From Larix kaempferi (lineage: Eukaryota > Streptophyta > Pinopsida > Pinales > Pinaceae): DNA of 64,000 nt. Shown piece after piece: positions 10,345-22,294 of this stretch (positions are counted from its first letter, which is position 1; every line of letters starts with the position of its first letter). The stretch is taken from contig BSBM01000712.1 of NCBI GenBank assembly GCA_027924585.1, positions 1,436,001 to 1,500,000 on the forward strand. Reading direction: 5' to 3'. A program made the translations under genes and the position numbers. The notes below the pieces were generated by a model. It was given only the letters and a program-made list of their open reading frames with translations. It made no database searches and was not told the origin of the DNA.

Positions 10345-10960
10345 ACAACTAGTACTTGATATCTTTCATATCAAAACACACAAGCATGGCAGATGAATCA
10401 ACACTCCCATTCACTACAAGGAGTACACTGCATTGCAATGGGAAACTTTGCAGTACCTCCAAAGTAGACATGGCACAAGGGGTTTGGGCTAAATCCTCCA
10501 CAACATTGTAGTTGGGGGAAGCCCGTGCGTTGGGCTTGTGCACAGGCCGTTTGTAGACACCATTCGATATCTTTGGCAGCATCTCCACTGGTATGTGAAG
10601 AGGAGTAGAGGATTCAGGAGCATCCTTCTGCTGCGGATCCGGGGTATAATTATTTGCTTGAGTTTGGAATAGAGCATCTGAGTTTACCATATTAACGAAT
10701 GATTGATTAGCTGAGGTGGCACGAGTGGTTCCCCTAGCACTAGAGCTGCCAAAAGTTGAACTCTGTCTATGAGGGAAAGGGTCTTTTAAGATAGTTGGTT
10801 TCTTGTCACAGATCAGCTTTTGGGCTTCTTCCATTAGAGGGAATTGATGGGTAAGGTGTTCCTCTTGACATAGCTTGCAAGGGAACTTAGCCTTCCTTTT
10901 TTCCTTTTTACCCTCCTCAACATTTTGTTTGTTTCTGGGCTTTTGTTGGTTTCCCTCCTA
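10345..10960 (-). pseudogene. TE-A Gag C-terminus, zinc knuckle remnant and protease start
   Basis: Read on the minus strand from 10960, a Lys-rich stretch leads to CKLCQEEHLTHQF near 10875, a knuckle whose last Cys has become Phe. The frame then opens from the ATG at 10834 (MEEAQKLICDKK) to the motif PNYNVVEDLAQTPCAMSTLEV, matching the same block in TE-F (near 60870) and TE-C (near 16790). It breaks off at the TE-B insertion and resumes at 7124. The Gag core upstream of the knuckle is missing. Confidence 0.78.
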
Positions 10961-11240
10961 TAATGTCCCCACCCTTGGACCCAATGCGAGGAAGGGAACC
11001 TGAAGCCATTCTATAAGAAGCATCTTTCATCATTTAAAAAACGCTACTGTATGTAGAGTAAACTAGCATACATGACTCAGAAGGACACAAACAGGCTTTG
11101 CAGTAGTATACTGAGATGAATCAAGCAGTAAGGGATAGGTAACAAAGACCTATAAGACCTCTCAAAGAATCAAAAACTTAAAATGGACTGGAAGAAACCC
11201 TAAACTAGGTCTCCTAGAGCAGAAACAACTATCGGTTACC
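10961..11240 (-). other. Shortened TE-A leader
   Basis: Only about 280 bases separate the primer-binding site from the knuckle remnant. TE-F needs more than 2.5 kb for its Gag here, so nearly all of the TE-A gag has been deleted. I see no coding frame. Confidence 0.55.
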
Positions 11241-11258
11241 TCCCCAATAGAGTTGCCA
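11241..11258 (-). other. TE-A primer-binding site
   Basis: On the minus strand, just inside the 5' LTR, the sequence reads tggcaactctattgggga. It resembles the Arg-tRNA-type site known from Tat/Ogre elements (tggcgactc... then gggga). The tRNA assignment is from memory of the family and only approximate. Confidence 0.55.
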
Positions 11259-11264
11259 GTCTGT

Positions 11265-12104
11265 TGTTCAGGATTTAAACCTTATAGTGAGGAGAGACAC
11301 TACCAACTTGGGCGGGGTTGATAGGTAAATATATTCATTATATTGCATGTAATTCCTACAAACGAAAGAGATTGGGATATCGAAAGATGTACCTTTAATC
11401 GACGGCTGGTCCCATCTTTCACTTGATCTCTCGCTATGATGAACCTGCAACACAAAGGAAACCTTCCTTAGTGTATCTTGACTATATAAATATGATGAAT
11501 ATTGAAAACAATCAAGCATCAACAACAATCAGATACTAATCCAAATGAACATAGAATCCAATAGACATTCGATTTGGGACAGGAAGGGTATTTCCACCTT
11601 TTTATTGTCAAAGAAACATGAATCAGTACAAATATACTTGACGTGCCAAGATGCTTCTGCAACTGAGTCCTGGGCTACTGCTCTTCACAATGACTTGGGA
11701 ATTCCTCCTGTGTAACAACACTTCAAGCCTTTCTTCTAGGTCCCTCTCTCATAGATCCTCCTTGTATTTATGGGACAAGGTAGGCAGTTGAATTGGGAGG
11801 TTGGGGAAGTTGCAGAACCAACTTCAACTAATCCAAATTCATAATATTAATACATTTTTTGACTTCATCTTAAGATGTACGCGGGTTTCATATAACCAGA
11901 GTAGCGTACAGTAAGCAACTTTTGTGCTTAGCAACAATTGTTTGCAACATTTTAATTTGTGTACACTGGTTGTCCTTGAGGAAAGCAGAGTTCATCTCCA
12001 AGGTGTATGTTGGTTTACTGCCCAGATAGTAGTGTTCATCTCATGAAATCAGTAGAAATAGTATGTTTCTCAGATTAAGAGAGTAGTTCTAGTCAATAAA
12101 TCAT
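11265..12104 (-). repeat. TE-A 5' LTR, first part
   Basis: This matches 471-1330 from tgttcagg onward and stops where TE-C enters. The rest of the LTR is at 27462-27557. Confidence 0.9.
12100..12104. repeat. Target site duplication of TE-C, left
   Basis: The bases atcat here face gtcat at 27457-27461. The intact TE-A LTR copy reads gtcat at the same place (1339-1343), so the left copy carries one G to A change. Confidence 0.85.
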
Positions 12105-12821
12105 TGTTAACACCCAAAAAGTGCTCACTAACTCATCTCCCTCATTACATGACTCATTTGTCTATATTTCCTACCATATTTGCTCAAAACCTTAAAAAAC
12201 CATTAAAAAGCCTCCAAAAGGCCAAAAAACCCCCTTTTTTCTCCAAAATCATTTAAATTTCCTCCAAAATAGCAAAAACCCTCTAAAAAGGGAATAAAAA
12301 ATACAAAAAAGAGGAAAAAGAGGGAAAAAATAAGCAAAAACCCTATACAATTGACCTAAACCATATGGTGCCAAAAACCATGGGTCAACACTCCACCACT
12401 AAAAACCTCTAAATAGGTGATGGAGGCTCCCCATTTCATATCCAAAATCTTCCCTATCCTCACTCTGGCATAATCACTCCTGAAACACTAGCTCACCCTT
12501 TTGAGCTAATTTCACATTTGAGTGCCCCTTTGGCCCATATCCAAAACAATTTGGAGAAGGAGAAGGAACCCATTGGTGCTTGGAAACAGCCCTCCTGGAT
12601 TACTGCAAGAGATTCACCAACCTCAACATCTGAGGTAAAGTTAATACAAAAGAAAATTCTTATCATGCTTCTATCTTTTTATTTCTTGTTGACGCACATG
12701 TTAGTTTAAATTTACTTTGCTTTACTGTCATATTTTACTATTTTATTGAACTGCTACTAAGGAGTCCCTTCTCCTCAGTAGGTGTTCATTTGCACAAGGT
12801 AGGGTGAAAACCCTAGCTACA
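12105..12821 (+). repeat. TE-C 5' LTR
   Basis: It is 717 bp, starting tgttaacaccc and ending ctagctaca. It pairs with 26737-27456. The TATA-like site kept in the 3' copy is changed here (cctctaaata). Confidence 0.92.
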
Positions 12822-12841
12822 GTTTTGGTGACTCCCCTAGT
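12822..12841 (+). other. TE-C primer-binding site
   Basis: Directly after the LTR the sequence reads gttttggtgactcccctag. The core tggtgactcc resembles the Arg-tRNA-type site of Tat/Ogre elements and aligns with tggcaactct of TE-A. The tRNA identity is inferred. Confidence 0.5.
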
Positions 12842-14615
12842 GTTCCTTTGAGTTTCTGGTTATAATTTTTAAAAGTTTTATTTTCTGCAAATATTTTTCT
12901 GTTTTCTCCTTTTCGGCTGTCCCTTTTGGCAGTTGGGTTTGCTACCGAAAATTGTATATTTTTTCCCCACAGATGCGATCCGATCGCTTCTTTCAGCCTA
13001 TTTCTTGCGATCTCCCCGTAGCTTTTAGCCTATTTCTTGCGATCTACCCACGGCTTTCAGCCTGTTTCCTGCGATCTCCCCATGGCTTTCAGCCTGTTTC
13101 CTGTGATCTCCCCGTGGCTTTCAGCCTGTTTCCTGCGATCTCCCCGTGGCTTTCAGCCTGTTTCTTGCGATCGCCCCGTGGCTTTTAGCTTGTTTCCTGC
13201 AATCTCCCCGTGGCTTTCAGCCTATTTCCTGCAATCTCCCCGTGGCTTTCAGCCTATTTCCCGCGATCCGGCCGCACAGTTTCACCATAGGCCCACGATC
13301 TATTTTCTGCACATTTTTACCCTGTTTGAACCCAGAACTTTGCTGCAATATTTTCTGCACCTGCACAGCCACCTGTTCTATCTGCAGCCATACTTACCTA
13401 CAACCTTTTTCTGCAGTTTGCTTTCTGTTCCATTTACAGAGTTTTTTAAGTTTAAGCATTTCAATTGAAAAAAGAAAATTTTGCATTACAAGTTTAATTT
13501 CTGCATTATTATTATTAGTTAGAAAGTTTCCCACCCCATGGCACTTTTGATTGGGTTCATTATCTCACACGCACACCTCTGTCACCTAATTCAAGTGAGC
13601 CCTAAAATACTACTTAACACAACCAACATTCTAACCCCACTTGAGGAACATATAAGAATATTGTAGTTAGGTAGGACAGGGCAGATAGGCATCCAAATAA
13701 CACCCCTTGGTCGCTTACACTTGAGACATAGTTGTTGTCCCTTAGGGAACCAAAATCCCCTAGTATTTTTTGGCATGGTCACAACCAGTTTATCAAAGGG
13801 CCTCTCCCTTAGGAGGGTTGAAGTAGCCAGATTCGTTCCGGAGGCCTGAGTGGAATACCGCAATCCATTCAGTAACTGAAGGCTACCTAATTGTTGGTCT
13901 ACATGTGATGATTCCTTTTAGGCCCACACTGTGATAGGACCGGAGCTGCAGATTCACCTTTCTGGACGTGTCATGAATGGGGTATCTTAGTTTCCTTTCT
14001 TCTAGGATTGTCTTACCCGGTGTCCCTCCCAGTAGGGGGATATCTTTAGCCACTTGGCTCTATTATCCATATTGTCTGACTTGGATTTCATCACCTTGCA
14101 GAGGATATGTCTGGTTGAGTCAGAATACTATTTAGCTAGGTGTTTGCATGCTCCCTTACCTCTCTTTGGTCTAGTGAGTCCACTATTTTTATTTTTTAGG
14201 AAACCTGCTGCTTGTTGGTGTTCTAACCATTGTTGTTGACACTCTTCTTATTGTAGCACAACTGGTACAGTGAGTGTTTTGAGCTGGTTGTTGGCCTGAG
14301 TGCCATATTTTTTGCTCTCTCCTTCTGCACAGTCAGCTACATTGGGGTTTTTGAGCTGTTTTTCACTCAACACAACCACCCCGATACTTGACATCATCTG
14401 TCACCATTGAGTCCCTGAGACATTCTCAGCGCCTCCGGGGCGAGCCCCCACAACACAGTTCACTTGACATCACCCGTCATAGACGTAGAGCTTCATCACT
14501 CGACTCCACTCGTCGGTGACATAGAGATCCGTCACCTGACCCGGACGCCCCTTATTTCACATCTAATTCAGAGGAAGAGTCCAAAAACCCCACTTGCACT
14601 GCACCAACCAGCCCC
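12842..14615 (+). other. TE-C leader with tandem array
   Basis: This long untranslated leader precedes gag. It holds the 32-bp array (12990-13277), then CT-rich sequence, and near 14390-14550 several short gtcacc/gtcatc repeats. No protein motif is visible; open frames at 12952-13550 come from the tandem repeat read in different frames. Confidence 0.6.
12990..13277 (+). repeat. Nine-unit 32-bp tandem array in the TE-C leader
   Basis: The word cttt(c/t)agc starts at 12990, 13022, 13054, 13086, 13118, 13150, 13182, 13214 and 13246, an exact 32-bp spacing over nine units. Each unit contains tgcgatctccccgtgg or a close variant. Because 32 is not a multiple of 3, the units read through all frames, which argues against coding. 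Confidence 0.93.
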
Positions 14616-15657
14616 ATGGCTGGCATGAATTCTAACCCTTTCTTTATAGGAACCACTAGTGGAGCGTCCACCACAACCCCAGTTACCACACTCGCTTTGG
14701 GTATGCCCTCGATGGGGCCCACACCCACCATTCCGATCACTGTGCCCATTCCAGTGGCTAGCATACCCAACCTAGCTCCACTAATGAATCACACTACTCT
14801 TGGCGGTCCAGGACCATCCCATACCACCTTCATTCCTCCCCCTGGGGGCAACATCTCCAACCTGAACTCGACCCCTCCACTTGGGGGCATTGGCCCCAAT
14901 GTGGTCATGACCACCAGTATGTCACATCCTTCTACTAGTTTTCCATTCATGGATAGTCTCAACCTTCCTGATCTGTCCAGACTAACCAACGATCCCATCA
15001 GACACAACCCTGCATGGCCTCACATGCCTACCCAGCTCCCATCAGACATCCCTAAGTTTGAGGGAAAGGCAGGTGAAGATCCCGAGAACCACATTATGTC
15101 CTTCCATCTGTGGTATTCCTCCAACTCCATAGTGGACGACTCTGTCCGACTCCGTTTGTTACAATGTACCCTCACAGCCTCTGCAGCCAAGTAGTACATC
15201 GAGTAGCCCCATGGGACCCATGCCACCTTTACTTCCCTCGCCTCGACCTTCCTGTAGTTCTTTTAGTTACCTGTCTGCTATGATGCAGGAGTTGAGATCC
15301 TAGTGTCTTGCAGACAAAATACAGCCACCCACATCACTGACCATATTCATGAGTGGTGTCGACACCGAAGCCTGTGCAAAATCAAGTTAGATGACCGTAT
15401 CTTCTTAGATTGGTTTCTAAAATCTCTCCTTCCTGTCATTGCCAAGGATGTGGCATCCGAGCGACCCCAGTCCTAGGAAGAGGCCATCCTCAAAGCCCAG
15501 CAATTTGACCTTATTTATGCCTAGTCTGGTTATCTATATACCATTATACCTGACACCCCCCACGTCGATTCCTCCCGCAATGATGCACCAGGGGCATCCC
15601 ATGCCGCCGATGGCATCATTGGCCGTATCGCATCACATAACCAACCCTTTTCCATAG
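14616..15657 (+). pseudogene. TE-C Gag core
   Basis: The frame starts MAGMNSNPFFIG with a Pro/Thr/Gly-rich N-terminal part. It enters the Gag core at LNLPDLSRLTNDPIRHNPAW (about 14956) and continues with FEGKAGEDPENHIMSFHLWY. After the stop at 15192 the same frame still matches TE-F (TATHITDHIHEWCRH, then DWFLKSLLPVIAKDV) to about 15657. Stops at 15192, 15204 and 15474 interrupt it; at 15192 TE-F has Trp. Gag would package the element RNA in virus-like particles. Confidence 0.85.
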
Positions 15658-16500
15658 CACGCACTAGCCATGGCCCCGACCTTTCGCGGGCTACATCCCA
15701 CTCTGGAGCAACCAATTCATATGCTCCCATGGCCCATAATCACCATTCCCACAGACCCTCATGTCCACCTCAGTGTTTTGGCCATGCATCCCCTGCTTAC
15801 ACCCCCCTGGCTGCACCTCAGCCATATTATCACCTGCAGGTCACACAAGCTCCTGTATCCTCTCAAGTCCCCCTGCTTATTATCCACCACAGGAAGCACT
15901 TGCGGAAAACCCACAACCCATCACACAAACGTATCAGCAACCCCCACAAGGTTCAGCACCTGCACCGCCTCCACCCACTTATTATCCACCGCAGCCTGCT
16001 CCTGCATTTGCACAACCCCAGAACCCACCTACTACCCAAGGGCAAGTGTATGCCCAATAGAATCCATAGCGGAACCAAAATAACCAATGCCAACAAGGCC
16101 AGCAAAACCACGGAAAAGGATGTAACCGCACGAACAACCCTCCTCTAGACCAAGGTGGCCAGCCCCCTAATCCCCGGAACAATAATAACACGGCACCTGC
16201 CAACCAAAATCCCGACAGGCCACCCAAACAAGCTAAAAATCCTAATTTGCAAACAAACCATCCTTGTTCTATTTGTAGGGTCTATGGCCATTACACACAT
16301 GCTTGCCCACATTTGGAGCAGGCTCGACAACTCTGGACTGATGATGCCCATCGCCAAGGGCACGTAGCTCCTTAGGCGCCACCCAACCCCCCACCACCTT
16401 AGACTCAACCCTTAGTGTTACAAAACCCTTTACCAAACCAAGGTGTAGTGAACACTCAACCATTGGCTCCCCCTTAAGGAAACTTGCCACCACAACAGCA
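15658..16500 (+). pseudogene. TE-C Gag C-terminal Pro/Gln-rich region and zinc knuckle
   Basis: A Pro/Tyr/Gln-rich stretch leads to a complete knuckle at 16265-16306, CSICRVYGHYTHAC (Cys-x2-Cys-x4-His-x4-Cys). It is in another frame than the Gag core, so at least one shift lies between. The equivalent in TE-F is CLLCGDDHFSKEC. The region after the knuckle is again Pro/Gln-rich. Confidence 0.8.
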
Positions 16501-18602
16501 AATCACTTATGCCGTCCCTGATCAACCCATGATAGATTCAGGTAACCATCACTTGTTAATGATGTCATCCATTGATGTCAAGCTTCAAACACGTCGGAAC
16601 CAATACGGATCCACCCCTGAAGCCCCTTCCGTCAACAAAAACACCAATACCCTTCCCACCAATCAGTCATTATGAATACCTCTGGCCCTATTAGATGGCA
16701 TCTCAAAAGCCCCTCGCTTCCCACTCTATTGCATCAACAATATTCCCACTCTATCGCATCAACAATAACCCCAATGCTCGTGCTGCGTCTAATTACAACA
16801 TTGTAGATGATTTAGCTTAGTCCCTCCCAGCCTTGTCTACGTTAGAGGTCTTGAAAAACTATCCTACACAGTGCAATACTTTGCTTTCAGCCATTGTTGC
16901 TATTGACCCAACTGATTCATGAATGATGGCCTTCGATTTGGACCAATCCAAACCACGCCTGCCTTCCACATTAGCATTCCAAGTTTCGGTATCCATTCGG
17001 AATCTTGTCATCGATCAGTGCATCATCAATGAGGGTGCCTCTACATGCGTTATGTCCACATTCATTTGGCAGAAGTTGGGAACCCCTACTCTCCAGTAGT
17101 CCACCACTACGTTGCGAGCCTACAACGGCCATTCGGCTCAACCCCAAGGTCTCTTAGCTAATTTCCCTGTCTAGTTGGCTAGTAAAATAGTGCTTATTGA
17201 CATAGAGGTCATCAATGCCCAACTTGATTATAACCTCTTACTTGGCCGCAGTTACATTTATGCCATGCGGGTGGTTGCCTCATCCGTTTTTCGTACCATG
17301 ATGTTCCCCCATGACGGATGCGTGGTCAAGGTTGATCAACTCACCTATTACGATCCCAATGCCCCCGCTGCACCCAAAATGTTCTCCCCATGGTTGAACA
17401 ACCTGTTTGCGGTGCATCTACCTCATTGGTTTCCTCAATGGGACCTGGAGTCTACTCAGATACACCGATGACCTCAATATTCCGGTCCATTCCACCCTCG
17501 TTACCAGCGATCGAAATATCTGACTTATGTACCCTTTCCCACAATACACCAACACCCAACCATCAACTGCCCTTGCTACCCCAACCACCATTGGTACCTA
17601 TTCATGTTGGTGTTACACCCATCCATACAATCCCCTCCCTATTCCCCCCTTCGGGAGTAGTAAGCGCCCCATTATGGCTACTGTCAGCCTCCTCGGTTTA
17701 AATTTAGGATTACCTATATGGTACAAAACGCCTCCCGTTTCCCCTCCGACACCAAATGTCTCTCTACAACCAGTGCAATCCATCACCACTACTTGTCAAC
17801 CACCTACTGGTATCACTACTCCTTCCTCGTCCACTAATCCATCCCCTCTTATCAAGCACACTGGGGTCAGAGGCCCATAACCATACACTGCTTTACCCCC
17901 ACCCAAAATAGTTAAAAACCCCCCACGTTTCGTGATCCTCCCAAATGCTCGTTGTGTGATGAGTTGGGCCATGCTACCCATTAATGTCCACAATTAACCG
18001 CATTACAAGAGCACATGCAAATGCTTGACGATGACCCCAACATCCTAGTTGTCCAACTCGACCCTACCCCTAAGCCTCGTGATAAATCACTGCGTACCAA
18101 CCACCGTTGTGCAATATGTGGTAATTACAGCCATTACTCACATCACTGTCCAGATCTCTCAAATTACAGAGCAGCTCTCTATGAGATGAATAATTTGGAC
18201 CTCGAGACAGCTTCTCCCACCACTAAAGAGATACACCCCCCAGCATCCCTGCCAACCACAGAGATTAATACCATTTATATGATCTCTTCTACTAGCACTC
18301 CCTCATCAACCGATTTGACAACCCAAAGTTTTCACAATGATGAGGAGATTCTCGAGGCTCTTACCGCACCTGATTACCCCTGGGAAGATATGCACCATGG
18401 TTCCTATTTCCTCTCGGAAGAGTCCTCCCCCACCATAGCCACCCAATTTTTGGTTGAGTCCAAATATTTCCTCCCCACCAAAGTCGACTAGTTTAAAGAG
18501 CCCATTCCCGCTCCCGATGCTTTCAAGGAAGGTAACACGGCCAATATCTCACCCACAATCTACATTGATATCTCTGCCCCATCCAGTCCTCATGATCTCA
18601 TT
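16501..18602 (+). pseudogene. TE-C protease and linker to RT
   Basis: The block NARAASNYNIVDDLA near 16771 and the protease site IINEGASTCVMS near 17022 match TE-A and TE-F. The active-site Asp is Asn here and the next residue is Glu. INAQLDYNLLLGRSYIYAM (about 17211) is the protease core seen in all three elements. A Pro/Thr-rich stretch and a Cys/His motif CAICGNYSHYSHHC near 18112 follow; it looks like a second zinc knuckle. An acidic linker leads to RT. Confidence 0.75.
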
Positions 18603-21329
18603 ATGTTAGGAGCCTCCTGCATTAAGTACAAGATCGGAGAGTACAAAAAACTTTTCAAAGAGTTCCGCGATGTCTTTGCCTGGTCCTATACTGAAATGAC
18701 TAGTCTTGACCCTGCTATCATAGAGCACCACATTGACACATGGCCAGATGCACCCCCCGTTCGACAGAAACAGTGTTGCATTCACCCATCAAAGCTCCCC
18801 GCTGTTAAAGTAGAGATTGAGAAACTTCGAACAACCAGATTCATTTATCCTATTGCATATACCAGTTTGGTTTCTAACCCCATCCCTATTAACAAAAACC
18901 AAGGCACCATCAGAGTATGTATTGACTTCCATGATTTAAACCGAGCATGTCCCAAAGACAACTTCCCCACGCGATTTATTGACCAACTCATCGATGCGTT
19001 TGCGGGGCATGAAATCCTATCCTTCATGGACGGTTTCTCTGGATACAACCAGATTCAGATCCAAAAGGAAGATCAATACAAGACTGCCTTTACCACCCCA
19101 TGGGGCACCTTTTCCTATTGTGTCATGCCTTTCGGCCTTAAAAATGTTGGTGCCACCTTCCAGTGGGCCATGACTTATTGTTTTCATGACTTGGTCCATA
19201 TCCTACTAGTCTATCTTGATGACCTCACAGCATGTTCCGGGAAATGATCAAACCACCTTAACGACCTCTGGCAAGTCTTTCTGCGTTGTTGCAAATATCA
19301 GATCCGCTTGAACCCACTCAAGTGTGTCTTTTGCATTTCGACAGGCTGCTTGTTGGGTTTCATTGTTTCCCATAAAGGAATTGCTATTAATCCTCTCAAA
19401 GTCCAAGCCATCATAGACCTTCCCGCACCATGCATTCTCTGGAAGCTACAGAGTTTACAGGGGAAATCTAATTTCCTTCGTCATTTCGTTCCTGATTATG
19501 CCACCATAATTCATGGTTTCTTACGCCTGCTTCGTACTCACATACCCTTTATTTGGGATGACCAGGTGCAAGCTGCATTCGAAGCACTTAAAAAATCTCT
19601 CACACAAGCCCCTTTGATCTCCCCTCCATATTTCTCTCAGGACTTCATCCTTTACGTCTCGGCATCCGACCATGCTGTGTCAGGAGTCCTTGTCCAAGAA
19701 GATGCTGCTCGCCAGGAGCATGTCATTTATTATGTTAGCCAAACCTTGTCTGGACCACCCCTACATTACCTGTATGAAGAGAGGCTGGCCCTTGCCGTCG
19801 TCTTTTCCGTACAAAAATTGCAACATTACATTTTACTCAGCCATACCACAGTTGTCATCGACTCCAACCCCATGGTCTATCTCTTGAACCAGCGACTTAT
19901 GCAAGGTCGCATTGCTAAATGGGTAATTATCCTCCAAGAATATGACCTAACTTTAACAACCCCTAAGAGCACTAAACCCCTCGCACTTTCCCAGCTCATA
20001 ACAGATCTCCCATCCCTTTTGCAGTCCCCACAAATATCCGATGAGTTACCCGACAATCACCTATTCATCATCTCGTCCGATGACCCATGGTACGGTGATA
20101 TTTTGCTATACCTTCGCACGCAGAAGTTTCGACCCAACATAAACCATGATGGACGCCGCCATATCCATCACCATGCCTCTCGATATCTCCTCTTAGGCTA
20201 TGTCCTTTACCGGCGAGGGGTTGATACTATTCTCTGTCATTGTCTTACACACGAGGAAGCCGAACAAGTCCTCAATGACTGTCATAGTGGTGCCTGCGGC
20301 GGACATTTCTCTGGAATGGCCACCACCCAGAAGGTCATCCACGCTAGATACTTCTGGCCTACACTCTTTACCGACTACATCACAGCAGTTAAACATTTCC
20401 ATAATTGCCAACTTTTTTCCCTTAAGGCTCGAATACCACTTGCCCCACTACACCCAGTCATCACCGTTGGTCCCTTCTGCAAATGGCCCATCAACTTCAT
20501 GGAATGTAAACACTCATCCGCAAATGACCATAAGTACATCATTGTCACCGTTGACTACTTCACTAAATGGGCTGAAGCCATGCCCACCTTCAATTGTAAA
20601 GCCGACACCGCTGCCTGTTTCTTTTTTAACCATGTTATTACACGATTTGGGGTCCCCAAACAGCTGGTCTCAGACCATGGTTCACATTTTGAAGATTCCA
20701 TTTGGCACGAGTTGTCCACTCTTCTGAAGTTTGAATATCAGTATTCCTCTGCTTACTACCCCCAAGGGAACGGCCAAGTTGAGGCCATTAACAAAATTTT
20801 AAAAACCATCCTCCAATGCACTGTTGACAAGCATAATTCCAATTGGAATCACATGCTTTTCCCTACATTATGGGCTTACCGTACATCAACTAAGACCGCC
20901 ACCGGTTTTACCCTGTTTCATTTAGTTCACGGTGTAGAGTCTGTCCTCCCCATCGAGTGTCAGATACCTGCCTTACACATTTCCATCGAGCTTCTCCCAT
21001 ACACCTCTCCACTCGAACAACGTCTACTATCCTTGGAACAAGTTGACGAAGACCGTCGCGCCACCCTCCAAACCATTGAAGCTGCCAAGAACCGTTCCAA
21101 AGCTGGTTACGACAAACATGTCCACCCATGAAATTTTCATGAAGGAGACCTAGTCCTCACCTATGATGAAGCCCACAACAAGACGGGTAAAGGGAAGTTT
21201 GAATCCATGTGGCAAGGCCCTTACATCGTGCATAACTGCCTCGGACATGGGGCATACATTTTAACTAACTCAGAAGGCCACCCTTTGTGCAACCCCCATA
21301 ATGGGTTGTATCTTAAACACTTTTATCCT
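18603..21329 (+). pseudogene. TE-C RT, RNase H and integrase
   Basis: One frame holds all three domains with stops at 19245-19247 (TGA) and at 21129-21131. RT shows VCIDFHDLNRACPKD, SFMDGFSGYNQI and the catalytic VYLDDL near 19210. Native RNase H shows SASDHAVSGVLVQED near 19660 with its Asp in place. The integrase HHCC finger has lost one Cys (KHFHNC near 20392), and the first Asp of its DDE triad is Asn (WPINFMEC near 20484). The second Asp (SDHGSHF, 20674) and the Glu (GNGQVEAINK, 20767) remain. The C-terminal region with GKFESMWQGPYIV ends at 21329. Cut-and-join activity would be absent. Confidence 0.92.
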
Positions 21330-21435
21330 TAAACAAACTAGCAGCCCTATTGGTCCATATTGTACAGTTTGATTTCTTTTTGTTTTTCACCTTTTTACCG
21401 CAACCTTACACTTGTCCTTTTTTGCATGATCACAG

Positions 21436-21863
21436 ATGGACCATCTTCCACCTTGTTACATTGGCTTCACCGATGGAGCAAGCCGCTGGTCTCCAAACCT
21501 GGCCTCTGTAGCTTGGGTCTTATATTCCCCTTCGCATGAGTTGATTCATCTTGACGGAATGTACATAGGCGCTGCTACCAATAACCAGGTGGAGTATGAT
21601 GCTGTGACCGGTCTCCTGACTGCTGCCCTCAAATGGGCATATGTCACCTTCATGTGTTCCTTGACTCCCAGCCACTTGTCTCCCAGCTCAACAACTGCTA
21701 CCAAGTGCGTGATCCTTGCCTCTTTAGAAAGTTCCTGCGCACAAAACAGCTAAGACGACAGTTTGAATCCATAACATTCACCCATGTCCCAAGAGCTCAG
21801 AATAGTGTTGCAGATCAAATGGCTAATAACATCCTAGATTGGCATATAAATCACACCATGTAA
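21436..21863 (+). pseudogene. Additional RNase H of TE-C
   Basis: The frame starts MDHLPPCYIGFTDGAS and passes the Glu motif NNQVEYDAV. A frameshift near 21640 moves the rest (HVFLDSQPLVSQL and NSVADQMANNILDWH) to another frame. The four catalytic acids Asp, Glu, Asp and Asp are all present across the two parts. The domain is separate from integrase by about 100 bases and is the last sense-strand coding unit. Confidence 0.85.
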
Positions 21864-22294
21864 ACCATCCATCATGCATCATCATACCATATCATCACAT
21901 CAAAAAACATATAAAAATACCAAAAAGACTGCATTTACAACAAGGGGCATCCACGTGCCTATCATCAAATAATATTTGCATCCATGTGCAATGACATAAA
22001 CACACAACTATACAGGGGCATCCATGTTCCTAACACATACTCTTGCATTCATATGCAATACACACATACAAGAGACCACAAGCGCATCCACATGCATACA
22101 ATAATCATAACCGCAAAAAATGCATCCATGTGCATATCTATATCAATGACCATCAATGTTATACACATGTCCTGAGTACCTCAGTACTCAGCTATAAAAA
22201 TATATATATACATAGCAAAACCTCATCACATACATGCCATAGATACAAAAAATCCCAAGTGTCCATACACATCGGGGGGAGTCCTCCATACTCC
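21864..22294. other. Gap between convergent additional RNase H and PMD of TE-C
   Basis: The word gcatcca(c/t)(g/a)tgc or a near variant recurs about five times between 21946 and 22131 in A/C-rich sequence. Both flanking genes point inward, so this is the probable shared 3' region. I see no coding frame. Confidence 0.5.

Noticed and set aside
12990-13277. Possible CRISPR-like array
   Set aside because: The units are contiguous tandem repeats with no unique spacers, in a plant retrotransposon leader.
12952-13550. Overlapping open frames of 78-143 codons in the TE-C leader
   Set aside because: They are the 32-bp tandem array read in different frames and share the same repeated peptide.
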